A DNA stretch of 64,000 nucleotides from assembly GCF_003148805.1 (NCBI RefSeq), contig NZ_QGGX01000003.1, positions 310,001-374,000 on the forward strand. Reading direction: 5' to 3'. The notes beneath the pieces were generated by a model. It did no database searches, was not told the DNA's origin, and was given only the letters and a program-made list of their open reading frames with translations. This document shows positions 1-9,186 of this stretch, in pieces. The stretch is from Aminobacter sp. AP02. GTDB taxonomy: Bacteria; Pseudomonadota; Alphaproteobacteria; Rhizobiales; Rhizobiaceae. The translations under genes were made by a program, and so were the position numbers. Numbering within the stretch: the stretch's first letter is position 1; each line of letters starts with the position of its first letter.

Positions 1-1087
1 CGTTTTCGAGCAGATTGCCGAGAATCTCTTCGAGATCCTCGCGCTCGCCCGCAAACACCACTTCACTCGCCGGCAGGCTGAGAGAAAAAGCCGCGCCATG
101 CGAAAGCTTGTCCATGACCCGAACCATGCGTTGCAGGAGCGGCCCGACGGGGGTGCGATAGACGACACTTTCGCGTTGTGCCGCCACGCGGGCGCGCTGA
201 AGATAGTGGTCGATCTGCTTTTGCATCGCCGCGGCGTTGTCAGCGATGAGCTGGCCTTTGGGGCCACCCAGAGCACGCCCCTCGTTGACCATCACGGCAA
301 GCGGCGTTTTCAGGGAATGTGCGAGGTTGCCGACCTGGGTTCTTGACCGCTCGACGATGCGGCGGTTGTTTTCAATGAGTGCATTGGTTTCGTTGGCGAG
401 TGGCTGGATTTCAGCCGGAAAACGTCCAGTCAGCCGCTGGGCCGTTCCCTCCCGAACCATGGCAAGCGCATTGCGCACGCGCGTCAGCGGCTGCAGGCCG
501 AGCAGAATGGCAATCGCATTGATTGCGATCATGCCAAAGCCAAACAGCGACAGATATGTGAACAGGCGCCATTCAAAACCCCGGATCTCATCTTCCAGTT
601 CGGTACGATTGCCCATGACTCGGAAGCGCGCGATGCGGTTTTGCGAATCCAGCACGAACTCGCTTTCGAACACCTCAAGTTCCTCGCCGCCGATTCCAGC
701 GACGCGGTAATGGCGCTGAAACTCGGCGTTGAATGGCACCTCGTCAGCGCCCGGCGAGGCGATCGGCTCAGTCATGGACGAGGAACGCAGCTGCCCGACT
801 AGCCCCTTGGATACCGGTTCAACCGACCAGTACCAGCCCGACTCCGGTTCGGAGAAGCGGAGGTCGCCGAGATCAGGACCCCCGGTCAGAGTGCCGCTGT
901 CCGACACGCCCACCGAGCCGATGAGATTGAAGAGATGCGCCGAAAGCAGGCTGTCGAAACCGCGTTCGCTGGTCTGGCGGTAGAGCGAACTGATGACAGT
1001 GAAGATCAAGGCGAATGCCAGGATCGCCCATACGGTCGAAAATGCGATGACGCGAAATGCCAGCGAGCGTGGACCGAGGTCCAGCAC
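1..1087 (-). CDS. feuQ: Sensor histidine kinase FeuQ-like (3' end cut by window)
   Basis: Membrane sensor kinase, partner of the response regulator just upstream. Reading the minus strand from a GTG at 1087 gives an N-terminal membrane segment (…FRVIAFSTVWAILAFALIF…), a periplasmic domain of about 130 residues, a second membrane segment (…FGMIAINAIAILLG…), a HAMP-like linker and the phospho-acceptor box LAHSLKTPLAV around 345. The frame stays open to position 1, where the N-box (EILGNLLEN) of the ATPase domain is being read, so the rest of the ATPase domain lies outside the window. The His-Ser-Leu-Lys-Thr-Pro box is the PhoQ/FeuQ variety. In Sinorhizobium meliloti FeuQ acts with FeuP on cyclic glucan export genes; that this protein does the same is inferred from context. 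The start is uncertain: no ATG lies near, and GTG 1087 is the first usable codon after the feuP stop. Confidence 0.8.
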   Translation of the reverse strand, partial: MLDLGPRSLAFRVIAFSTVWAILAFALIFTVISSLYRQTSERGFDSLLSAHLFNLIGSVGVSDSGTLTGGPDLGDLRFSEPESGWYWSVEPVSKGLVGQLRSSSMTEPIASPGADEVPFNAEFQRHYRVAGIGGEELEVFESEFVLDSQNRIARFRVMGNRTELEDEIRGFEWRLFTYLSLFGFGMIAINAIAILLGLQPLTRVRNALAMVREGTAQRLTGRFPAEIQPLANETNALIENNRRIVERSRTQVGNLAHSLKTPLAVMVNEGRALGGPKGQLIADNAAAMQKQIDHYLQRARVAAQRESVVYRTPVGPLLQRMVRVMDKLSHGAAFSLSLPASEVVFAGEREDLEEILGNLLEN

Positions 1088-1129
1088 GTAGCGCTTCCAG
1101 CGACCCAGTCGTTTGCCAAGCTTTTCCGC

Positions 1130-1795
<666 letters not shown>

Positions 1796-1861
1796 GCGAT
1801 TTTGCGACCAGTGGAAAGATGGCAGAGATATAGGCGATTCCGCCCTGACGGGAAATGCAGG

Positions 1862-2158
1862 CTAGCCGGCAGGTACAACCACCTCGACGCGACGTGGACG
1901 CTGACCGTCCTTGGCTGGCACCAGCACCACGATCACGCAGACAGATTGCCCGCCCTGATTGGACTCGGTCGCGCGCGCCAACGTGCCGCCCTGCTGGTCG
2001 GCCACCTGCTGACCGATCGAGTAACAATCCGCGGCTGCCACCACAAATTCGCCCGTCTCGGCCATTGGCAAGGGCGAGGCCTCGGCGGAAGCCACGAACA
2101 GGCCTGCCGCGCAAAGCGCGGTAGTGGCTGACCGGAATATGGAACGAAGCGTTTTCAT
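1862..2158 (-). CDS. feuN: Small periplasmic protein, FeuN-like
   Basis: A 98-residue protein with a clear Sec signal peptide: basic start (MKTLRSIFR), hydrophobic core and a probable cleavage after AEA near residue 27. The mature part of about 70 residues contains two cysteines (ADCYSIGQQV and SVCVIVVLVP) that could form a disulfide. It ends in a basic then hydrophobic strand pattern (RPRRVEVVVP). In S. meliloti the feuPQ genes are preceded by feuN, a small periplasmic protein that restrains the FeuQ kinase. Position, strand, size and export signal all fit, but I cannot confirm residue-level homology. The alternative is an unrelated exported protein that happens to sit in the operon. Confidence 0.6.
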   Translation of the reverse strand: MKTLRSIFRSATTALCAAGLFVASAEASPLPMAETGEFVVAAADCYSIGQQVADQQGGTLARATESNQGGQSVCVIVVLVPAKDGQRPRRVEVVVPAG

Positions 2159-2234
2159 GCTGCGATTTCTAATATGCTAGTGCTGAACGTGGAATGAACG
2201 ATGAATTCATGCAAGTGGCGCCATTGCAAGCCCG

Positions 2235-2447
2235 CTAGCTTCTGCCGATGCGTTGCTTGGCCGAAACCCGACCAAAGATAGCAATCAGCCCCGAAAGCGC
2301 AGTGATCGCCTGCAACACCGTATCGGTCAACGTGGGACCGTCGATGCCGTCCACGGGGATGCCAGAAAGACCGGCCACGCCCAACAGCATCGTTACGACA
2401 GATGCCCAGATGGTGCGCGAAAGGTACCAAGGTTTCAGGTTCAACAT
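2235..2447 (-). CDS. Small two-helix membrane protein, holin-like, at end of GTA cluster
   Basis: A 70-residue protein with two predicted membrane helices, about residues 14-30 (WASVVTMLLGVAGLSGI) and 44-60 (LQAITALSGLIAIFG), joined by a short acidic loop and ending in a basic tail (AKQRIGRS). It begins 36 bp after the megatron gene stop, on the same strand, behind a good ribosome site (GGAT/AGAG before ATG). Size and topology fit a small phage holin or holin-like protein, and similar proteins follow tail genes in phages of alphaproteobacteria. In Rhodobacter capsulatus the GTA lysis genes lie elsewhere, so a role in lysis is inference. It might be only an accessory membrane protein. Confidence 0.6.
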   Translation of the reverse strand: MLNLKPWYLSRTIWASVVTMLLGVAGLSGIPVDGIDGPTLTDTVLQAITALSGLIAIFGRVSAKQRIGRS

Positions 2448-2483
2448 TCTCTGATCCTTTCCGGTTAAAAGACCTGACCGACT

Positions 2484-5400
2484 TCACGCCATGCCAATTC
2501 GGCGCGAAACCGGGATGCCCCAGCCGACCGCAACGCTCAGCTGGCGAACGGTGATGTCGACAGCAGCCGGGAGCGCGCCGAAATCAGCAGCGATGTCGGC
2601 CGCCGCATAGATCCAGGCCGGCGTCGAAACCGTCGTCGACCGAACGACAGGTCCGCCCACGGAGGCTATGTCGATGCGATACTCTTCACGCTCCTCACCA
2701 AGCGGAACGTCACTCGATTCCCAGCTGTCGGCGTCAATGCGAGCGCGCCTGATCCAAGAGAGAGCCAGATCATTACCCGCAGTCAGTCGTCCCTGCAGAT
2801 GCGCGGGAGAAAGCGGGGTCAACGCTCGTCTGCCGCCGGCTTCCCGGTGCGCCGAAAAGCTCGCAATTGAAAAGTCACCGTCCAGTGGGCCGACGCGCCA
2901 GTTGAGCAACAGCCCCACCTCGCCAGCCAACAGACCAGCGGGCACGACTCCCGCGTCGAGGACAACGAAAGAAGAGCCGATGGGTGCGCCAGAGGAAGCC
3001 GCGTCGCCAGTGCCGAACTGCCCGCGCAAGAGGCCGCTCAATCGCCAGATCCTGGGCGCGGTCTCTTGCGCCCTCTCGAACTGGAGCACCTCCCATGCGC
3101 CACCGGCGGACCGCACCGCGCCGAAGTTTGCACCGTTGAGTAGCTGCAGGCGACTGACGCTGGCCAGTTCGCCTTCGTAAAGCTCGACCGTCACCACTGC
3201 AGCGTGGTCAATCCTGCCTTCTCGGCCAGGCGAAAGCGCGGCCGTCAGACTGCCCATCTCCGCACGGCGACCGACCGATCCTCGCAACGCAAAGCCGGTA
3301 TCCTCGGGCGAAACGAACAGCGCCTGGCTCTTCCAAGGCTGCTGGGTCACCGCGACCCTGAAATGATCATGTGGCAGCACTGATCCGCCCGCCATCATCG
3401 GCAGATCGAGAAAAACCGCATGTGGCTGCCCGACGACGATCGGCGGCAAAGGATCCACATCGGGGCTGGAAGAACTCCAGGGCGCAGGAACCACACGGGA
3501 CAGCTGGCGAGCCGTCACTTTTCGCACCAGTCCCTGCTCGATCTCGGTCACCAGGAATTCCGAGCGGCTGCCCGACGCCGGCACCTTGACGATGCTGCCT
3601 GGCGCGATGTCGGCGCGCGGCTCGGCAAGGGCGAAGCTCAGGCGCTCCCGCTCTTGCCAGACCCTGCGCATCCAGTCTTCGGCCAGGGCGTTCGCCTGCC
3701 CCGCCTCCAGCATTCCAGGGAACGAGATCACGTGTTGCCGGCTTGTGGCCGCGGCGAACCTCGTGCTCCTGGCCAATGCCGACTGATAGTCAGCGACCGG
3801 ATCGCCATATCTGACCAAGGTCTCAGCCGGCAAATCATGATCGGGCGTGCGAACGGTCTCGACCACAGCGCTTGCACCGTCGAAAGCCAGTTCGGTCAGT
3901 TCGACGGCCACATCCTTCGATGCAGCAGCTTGCCTGAACACCAGCCCAATCGTTTCCTGACTGACCGACAGGCCGAACAGATCGACGAGCGGTTCGAGCG
4001 CAGCTCTTGCCGAGGTCGGATCGGAGATGACGTAACCACTGACCGTGCCTTCGACACCGGTCACGTCAGCCGCCGGCAGGCCGTGATCTGCCAGTATTTC
4101 GTTTACGAGGTCGGAAACTGTCGGGCCGGCAAACCTGCCATTCAACCAGTGGCCTAGATACCAGGCGTCGCCGTCCGACCAAACCTTCGATTGCAATGGA
4201 AAGGCTGGATAGGGTCGCGCGTCCCACGCCCAGACATAGCTGCGCGCCACGTCGATCATGCGCCCGCCATAGATCGGCGACAGGGGATTGTCTGCGCCAT
4301 TGAAGCCGGCAGCCGTCGAATCCCAATGTTTGACATGCGCTTCCAGCAAGCGTCGCTGCGCGATATCCGACCGACCGCCATTGGAGAAATGCGGTGCTGC
4401 ACTCTCGGACGATTTGATGTCGGGAAACATGTTGGGTTGGTTCGGCCCCTTGTCCACGGCAGGGCATCCGAGTTCGGTGAACCATATTGGCTTGCTACGG
4501 GGCACCCAGGCCGTGGATGCCGCGAGCTCTACTCCAGATCGACGATTATGGTGCGGGTTGCCCCACCAGCCGACAAGGTCCTTGTAGCGGAAGACCCAAG
4601 GCTTGCCATGGGCACCGTCGGTGATCGGAGCTCTCGACCGAGCTAGCCGATCTGCCAAGCTGGCATAATACCAATCAAAGCCCTCGCCACCGGCGACCGC
4701 TGCGGCAAGACCTCTGGCATCGTATGGCGACGCAAACCCATCCGGATTGCCACCCGCATAATCCTTGTCGCGCCAGTCCGACAGGGGCATGTAGTTGTCG
4801 ATGCCGATGGCATCGATTGCAGGATGCGCCCAAAGCTCGTCGAGATGGAAATAGACATCGCCGCTTCCATCGCCGGGTTGATAGCCGAAATACTCGCTCC
4901 AATCGGCGCCATAAGTGATACGGCACGCCGGGCCAAGCAACGTGCGAACGTCAGCCGCCAAGGCGCAAAGCGTCTCAACGAACGGGAACGCATCGGCACC
5001 GTCGCGGAGAGTGGTCAGGCCGCGCAACTCGGTTCCAACCAGGAAGGCATCGACACCCCCGGCAGCCATCGCCAAATGCGCATAGTGCAATATGAAGCGT
5101 CGGTAGCCCCAGTCGTCGGGGCTACCTGTAAAGCTGATGCCGTCTCCTGCGTTGGCAAACTGGGTCCGCAGTGCCAAACCGCAAAAAGCGTCGACCTGGC
5201 TCCTTGCCGCTGCCGTGCGGTCAGCAGTACCGGCGAGCCGCGCCGCTGGCATGCAGGTTATGCGCCCTCGCCAAGGATAGCTCGCCTGACTGGTGCCGCC
5301 GTGAGGATCGGGCAAGCTGTTTGCCTTCGGAACATCCATCATGATGAACGGGTAAAGCGTCACCTTCAGGCCGCGCGCCTTGATCTCGGCAATCGCCTCC

Positions 5401-6389
5401 TTGAGGCTTTTGTCGGAGGGCGTGCCACCGTAGGCAGGACCTCCATCATGCGTCGAAACCAGCATTGCATTCGGTCGGGTCACGCCTGACACGCGCCAGG
5501 CCGGCGACAATCCAGCAGTCGAGGCGTTGGTCACCGCCGGCCTCAACCGGCATTGCCCGGCCCTCAGATCGTTGCCGAACCAGGTCGCCACCAGTGCCAC
5601 GTTCTCGAGATTCGGACAGATCATCTGCAACTCGTCGAGCGAAGCCACAATGTCGGTACCGGCGTAGAGCACGTGGCGATTGAGCGCCTCTGTATCCCCT
5701 GGTCGCTTCTGCCGCGTGACAAGACTGGTCGACAGGCCATACTCCGTCGCGCCGGGGATCAGCGTGATCGCACGGATATGCTTGCGCAGCTCGCCGATCG
5801 GCCGGATCACCTCGAACTGCATTTGCGGAATACGGTTGCCGTGTTCGCCGATGTCGAGGTTTTCGACCACCACATAAGCAACGCCACGATAGGCTGGCGC
5901 ATTGCCCGTGCCCTGCTTGGCCGCGATCAGCGGATCGACGGCCTGCCCCTCGGTGCCGCGATGGACGCGCAGGTCGATCGTCTCGCGATCGACCTCGCGC
6001 CCATCCGCCCACACACGCCTGATGCCTGCGATCTCGCCTTCGCACAGCGCAAAGGCAGCATTTCCATAATAAGCGTACTCAGTTACCTTCGGGCCAAGCT
6101 TGCCCTGCCGCCGGGCCGACCGCGTCTCCTTGAAACGCGTCGCCCAGATCAGCGTCCCGCCGACACGTGCCGTACCGTAGATCCTCGGCAGCGAGGCACC
6201 TTCTTCGGCGGTGAAAGGCCGCGCAGCCGTAAGCCGTGGTCCCTCGATCCTTCTGGTGCTGTTGATCAGGGCGCGGTCGAGGGCATAGCCGGCCAGTGCA
6301 CCGGCAGCGGTGCCGATGGTGCTGCCGATGGGCCCAAGCATGCCACCGAGAAATGCCCCGGCAGCCTGCAACAGAATGGTCGCCATCAA
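2484..6389 (-). CDS. GTA megatron: baseplate/host-specificity protein (gp15)
   Basis: A 1301-residue tail-tip protein, close in length to RcGTA gp15 (about 1300). The N-terminus has a glycine-rich hydrophobic stretch (FLGGMLGPIGSTIGTAAGALAGYALD). A TIM-barrel glycoside-hydrolase-like domain occupies roughly 400-730, with DAIGIDNYMPLSDWRD and FTELGCPAVDKGPNQPNMF typical of the GTA TIM-barrel family. A phage tail-3 type domain follows at about 790-960 (VNEILADHGL, ALEPLVDLFGLSV), and a C-terminal receptor-binding region ends the protein. It sits at the tip of the tail and contacts the recipient cell. It is the last large gene of the cluster, 12 bp after the peptidase gene. The frame is intact throughout, which argues against decay. 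Confidence 0.92.
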   Translation of the reverse strand: MMATILLQAAGAFLGGMLGPIGSTIGTAAGALAGYALDRALINSTRRIEGPRLTAARPFTAEEGASLPRIYGTARVGGTLIWATRFKETRSARRQGKLGPKVTEYAYYGNAAFALCEGEIAGIRRVWADGREVDRETIDLRVHRGTEGQAVDPLIAAKQGTGNAPAYRGVAYVVVENLDIGEHGNRIPQMQFEVIRPIGELRKHIRAITLIPGATEYGLSTSLVTRQKRPGDTEALNRHVLYAGTDIVASLDELQMICPNLENVALVATWFGNDLRAGQCRLRPAVTNASTAGLSPAWRVSGVTRPNAMLVSTHDGGPAYGGTPSDKSLKEAIAEIKARGLKVTLYPFIMMDVPKANSLPDPHGGTSQASYPWRGRITCMPAARLAGTADRTAAARSQVDAFCGLALRTQFANAGDGISFTGSPDDWGYRRFILHYAHLAMAAGGVDAFLVGTELRGLTTLRDGADAFPFVETLCALAADVRTLLGPACRITYGADWSEYFGYQPGDGSGDVYFHLDELWAHPAIDAIGIDNYMPLSDWRDKDYAGGNPDGFASPYDARGLAAAVAGGEGFDWYYASLADRLARSRAPITDGAHGKPWVFRYKDLVGWWGNPHHNRRSGVELAASTAWVPRSKPIWFTELGCPAVDKGPNQPNMFPDIKSSESAAPHFSNGGRSDIAQRRLLEAHVKHWDSTAAGFNGADNPLSPIYGGRMIDVARSYVWAWDARPYPAFPLQSKVWSDGDAWYLGHWLNGRFAGPTVSDLVNEILADHGLPAADVTGVEGTVSGYVISDPTSARAALEPLVDLFGLSVSQETIGLVFRQAAASKDVAVELTELAFDGASAVVETVRTPDHDLPAETLVRYGDPVADYQSALARSTRFAAATSRQHVISFPGMLEAGQANALAEDWMRRVWQERERLSFALAEPRADIAPGSIVKVPASGSRSEFLVTEIEQGLVRKVTARQLSRVVPAPWSSSSPDVDPLPPIVVGQPHAVFLDLPMMAGGSVLPHDHFRVAVTQQPWKSQALFVSPEDTGFALRGSVGRRAEMGSLTAALSPGREGRIDHAAVVTVELYEGELASVSRLQLLNGANFGAVRSAGGAWEVLQFERAQETAPRIWRLSGLLRGQFGTGDAASSGAPIGSSFVVLDAGVVPAGLLAGEVGLLLNWRVGPLDGDFSIASFSAHREAGGRRALTPLSPAHLQGRLTAGNDLALSWIRRARIDADSWESSDVPLGEEREEYRIDIASVGGPVVRSTTVSTPAWIYAAADIAADFGALPAAVDITVRQLSVAVGWGIPVSRRIGMA

Positions 6390-6401
6390 CGGTCTCCGGG
6401 A

Positions 6402-6848
6402 TCAGGAATGCTCTGGGTTTGGAAAGGCGAAGGCAGCCGCGATACGTCTGCGCCATTGCGGCACGAGCCGGGTCAGCGTCACACCGTTGTCCTGATAGGC
6501 ATGCACGAAACAGTCCGGCTCGGTCAGGATCGCTGCGTGTTTCGCCGGCAAATGCGGTCGCCAGCGAAACACTATGAGGTCGCCGGCGGCCATTGATGCA
6601 ACCGTTTTCTCCGACAAATGCCTTCGCAATCCGTCCAGCAGGCGCTCCTGTTGAGTGGCTTCGGCCCAATCGGGTGCATAAGGCCCCGGTTGCTCCATTT
6701 CGTGGCTATAAATTTCACGCCAGACGCCAAGTACCAACCCAAGGCAATCGCAGGCCACACCCTTGCGGCTGCCTTGGTGACGGTAAGGTGTGCCGACCCA
6801 CTCCAGCGCCTCTGCCACGACGGACGCAGCAATGTGTTGATCGTTCAT
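6402..6848 (-). CDS. GTA NlpC/P60-family cell wall peptidase (gp14)
   Basis: A 148-residue NlpC/P60 hydrolase of the type found in phage and GTA tail tips. The catalytic Cys is C35 in ACDCLGLV, after the family motif GTPYRHQGSRKG; the catalytic His is H104 in AKHAAILTE. It probably cuts peptidoglycan peptides to help the tail cross the wall of the recipient. Its ATG overlaps the stop of gp13 (ATGA, 6845-6848). Length matches the RcGTA counterpart. It is confidently a member of this family; the exact bond cut is not shown by sequence. Confidence 0.92.
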   Translation of the reverse strand: MNDQHIAASVVAEALEWVGTPYRHQGSRKGVACDCLGLVLGVWREIYSHEMEQPGPYAPDWAEATQQERLLDGLRRHLSEKTVASMAAGDLIVFRWRPHLPAKHAAILTEPDCFVHAYQDNGVTLTRLVPQWRRRIAAAFAFPNPEHS

Positions 6849-7732
6849 GGAACGATCGGCCGACCGTCGAACACGCCGCCTTCCGTGACATAGGAGTAGC
6901 CGGCGTCATTGCCAGGAAGATGCGGAAAGCCCCGAAAATTCAGAGCATTGGCGAACTTCGCCTTGCAGGTCGAGAACGACTTGTCGCAACCGGCGCGGAC
7001 GGAAAAGGCATCGCCTGCCGTGATCGCTGCTCCCGCGTTCGGCGCAATGATGACCGTCACTCCAGAAGCCTCCCGGCGGTGCGCGACGATACGTTCGCCG
7101 CGACCGCTCCTCGGCCCGGTGGTCCAGGTGAGCGTGCCATGTGTAAACCATCCCGATTTGAAGCTGCCGAGGCCCGACACGGACAGCATATCGGGCTCGG
7201 AAAAGGCCGTTACCTTGCCGCTGCCGGAAAACTGCGCCTGGTTCAGCATCACGCCACATCTAGCATCGCCAAGTTCGGCGTCGCAGGCGCGATTGACATA
7301 GCGCCCTCTCGGCTGGTCGAGCGCATGCGTGGCACTTTCCAGCTCGGCCACGAACCGCTGGTCGCTGCGGGTAATCTTGCCAATGGACGCGGTCCGTAGC
7401 AGGACAAATTGCTCAGGCGCCATCCAGTTGACAAGGAAGGTCTCCACCTTGGCATTGTCGTAAAGCCCGGCGGCAATATCGGAGTCGCGAATGCGCTCGG
7501 ACGAAAGCGCGCCTTCGACATCGACAGTATCGACCGCGAGGCCGAGCGAGCTGCGCGCCTCACTTGCGGCGAAGCCCGCTTCCGGCTCGAACATCGTGCC
7601 ATCGAACACCAGCGGACGATCATGGTCGGTAAAGCCGCTCACCGCACCGTCCGCACGTGTCAGTCGCCAGCAGTGGCATATACTGGTCACGGCACGGCCG
7701 AGACGGTCAGTCAGCGCGGCGGGCATCGTCAC
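6845..7732 (-). CDS. GTA hub protein (gp13, DUF2163 family)
   Basis: A 295-residue baseplate hub protein of the family often annotated as phage conserved hypothetical BR0599 (DUF2163). Recognisable pieces are FTDHDRPLVFDG near 35, WMAPEQFVLLR near 97, and a cysteine-containing C-terminal region with CDAELGDARCG and AGCDKSFSTC followed by NFRGFPHLPG. The four cysteines in these motifs are conserved in the family and in RcGTA are thought to hold an iron-sulfur cluster. It overlaps gp12 by ATGA (7729-7732) and gp14 by ATGA, consistent with coupled translation in one tail-tip block. Confidence 0.9.
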   Translation of the reverse strand: MTMPAALTDRLGRAVTSICHCWRLTRADGAVSGFTDHDRPLVFDGTMFEPEAGFAASEARSSLGLAVDTVDVEGALSSERIRDSDIAAGLYDNAKVETFLVNWMAPEQFVLLRTASIGKITRSDQRFVAELESATHALDQPRGRYVNRACDAELGDARCGVMLNQAQFSGSGKVTAFSEPDMLSVSGLGSFKSGWFTHGTLTWTTGPRSGRGERIVAHRREASGVTVIIAPNAGAAITAGDAFSVRAGCDKSFSTCKAKFANALNFRGFPHLPGNDAGYSYVTEGGVFDGRPIVP

Positions 7733-8376
7733 AGGCGCACCTCCACGAGAGGAATGGATGGGATCTGCCCAGCCTTGAAGGCGGTTAGGCTGAGGGACAG
7801 CCGCTCGACATCGAAACGCACGGGCACATGGAATTCAAAACCTGCCGTCACCCGCGCACCCATGGCGGGAATCGAACCGGCCGCAAAAACCACCTCGCCG
7901 GTCGCGCCATCAAATGAGAACGATGCCGATGACAGTGCGGCGCCGGCCACCGCTATCCGCAGACTGGTCACCACCGGTCTGGAAATCAGGCGCTTGTACG
8001 CATTGGCACCGGCGCCATAGGTCTTGATCAGGGAAAATCGCGTTTTGATCCCGTCGCCCGTCCCCAAAACCTGATCCAGCATGTCGGGCGCCTCGCTCGG
8101 CCGGCAGGACTTCATGTCGAACGGGTCGCGGAACCTGAAGGCGTGGAGTGAACCGCGCCGCGCTTCGAAAAACGCCAGGACATCGTGAAGATCGTCCAGC
8201 GATTTCACACCGGTTCCAGCGTCATAATAGTGCCGTGACTGGGAAAAGCGCAGGTTGCGTTTCTCCCGTCCCGAGGTCAGCGACACGATCTCGTTGCGTC
8301 GCTCAGGCCCGCCCGTCGCGCCGAACGAGACGGCGAGCGGAAAGACCTCGTCATGGAAACTGGCCAGTTCGGTCAC
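7729..8376 (-). CDS. GTA distal tail protein (gp12, DUF2460 family)
   Basis: A 215-residue distal-tail (Dit-like) protein of the TIGR02217/DUF2460 family. Characteristic segments are FHDEVFPLAVSFGATGGPER at the N-terminus, SRHYYDAGTGVKSLDDLHDV near 48 and FRFRDPFDMKSC near 81. It would form the ring that joins the tail tube to the hub. It starts 9 bp after the tape measure gene and overlaps gp13 by four bases. Confidence 0.92.
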   Translation of the reverse strand: MTELASFHDEVFPLAVSFGATGGPERRNEIVSLTSGREKRNLRFSQSRHYYDAGTGVKSLDDLHDVLAFFEARRGSLHAFRFRDPFDMKSCRPSEAPDMLDQVLGTGDGIKTRFSLIKTYGAGANAYKRLISRPVVTSLRIAVAGAALSSASFSFDGATGEVVFAAGSIPAMGARVTAGFEFHVPVRFDVERLSLSLTAFKAGQIPSIPLVEVRL

Positions 8377-8385
8377 TACCCCTCC

Positions 8386-8961
8386 TCAAAATGTTCGTGC
8401 GCCACGCGACACCGCGCGTGCCAGCATTCCGGTGATTTGCGCTTCGGACTTGCGGAACGACGCCGCGTCCTGAGCGGTCACGTTGAACACCACATTGACG
8501 GAGCCACCACCGCCGGGTGCCGCAACGCCCAAGGCGCCATCAGCACCCCGGCGCAGGGGCAGGATCGCTTCGGCGCCGGCCTCGCCCATCAAGCCAAGGT
8601 TCTTGCCGTGCGGGAAATAGGTCGGCGACGACACCACGCCGCCGGATGCGAACGGCACCACGCCGCCCGTCACGCCACCCTTGGCGAAGGGCAGCGCGTT
8701 CTGCAGGCCCTGCATCAAGCCCTGGAAGAGTGATCCGCCCAGCGACTGAAGCGGCTTGAGCCCTTGCCCCAGCGCCATGCCGGCGATGTTCATTCCTAGT
8801 CCTCTCAGCACGTCCTCGAGTTCGCGGCCACCTACAGTCGCCATCTTCAGCGCGCTGGTGAGATGGGCGCCGAAAGTATCGGCCCGTTTTTCCAGCGACT
8901 TCAGCGTCGCAACGAATGCGCTGTCGTCCGCCTCGATCTTGACGTTCACTACCTCAACCAA
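8386..8961 (-). CDS. GTA tape measure protein (gp11)
   Basis: A 191-residue tail tape measure protein. It has an N-terminal helical stretch (VNVKIEADDSAFVATLKSLE), a glycine-rich middle (GGVTGGVVPFASGGVVSSPTYFPHG) with the family motif LMGEAGAEAILPLRR near 127, and a C-terminal helix. The length is short, as in RcGTA (about 220 residues). Tail length usually scales with tape measure length, so the sequence predicts a short siphovirus-type tail. The start overlaps the chaperone gene by 8 bp. Confidence 0.9.
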   Translation of the reverse strand: MVEVVNVKIEADDSAFVATLKSLEKRADTFGAHLTSALKMATVGGRELEDVLRGLGMNIAGMALGQGLKPLQSLGGSLFQGLMQGLQNALPFAKGGVTGGVVPFASGGVVSSPTYFPHGKNLGLMGEAGAEAILPLRRGADGALGVAAPGGGGSVNVVFNVTAQDAASFRKSEAQITGMLARAVSRGARTF

Positions 8962-9136
8962 ATTGGATCTCCGCCTGATCGGGAAAGAGTTTCATCAGCT
9001 CAGCAAGTTGCGCCTTGCCGGGAGCTTCGCCCTTGGCTGAGCCAAAGTAGCTCACGGCTTTTTCGAATTCGCGCGGCGTCATTGCCCAGAAATCCCTCGG
9101 CGAAAGCCGCAGCAGGCCGAACCCGGCAGCCATCAC
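8954..9136 (-). CDS. GTA tail assembly chaperone, second part (TIGR02216-like, gp10.1)
   Basis: A 60-residue protein if read from the GTG at 9136 or the ATG next to it. LRLSPRDFWAMTPREFEKAV is the hallmark of the TIGR02216 tail chaperone family. The same frame stays open upstream and encodes EFPWDSV directly before the GTG, which resembles the usual start of the family (FPWDxV), yet no ATG, GTG or TTG precedes it. The product may therefore be made partly by a -1 frameshift from gp10 (see the site at 9178-9186), as for the G/GT chaperones of lambda-like phages. A GGGA seven bases before the ATG could also allow independent initiation. Confidence 0.8.
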   Translation of the reverse strand: MMAAGFGLLRLSPRDFWAMTPREFEKAVSYFGSAKGEAPGKAQLAELMKLFPDQAEIQFG

Positions 9137-9177
9137 GCTGTCCCAGGGGAATTCCGCGCTGGTGCCTGCTGCGGCGA

Positions 9178-9186
9178 CTAAGGGTT
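9178..9186 (-). other. Possible -1 ribosomal frameshift site at the gp10 stop codon
   Basis: Reading the minus strand, gp10 ends AAC CCT TAG. If the Pro-tRNA on CCT slips back one base it re-pairs with CCC, and translation continues as TTA GTC GCC GCA into the open frame of the second chaperone, giving a fused product of about 188 residues. The stop codon in the A site would favour a pause. The site is not a classical XXXYYYZ heptamer. This is inference from frame continuity and from known tail chaperone biology. Confidence 0.3.
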
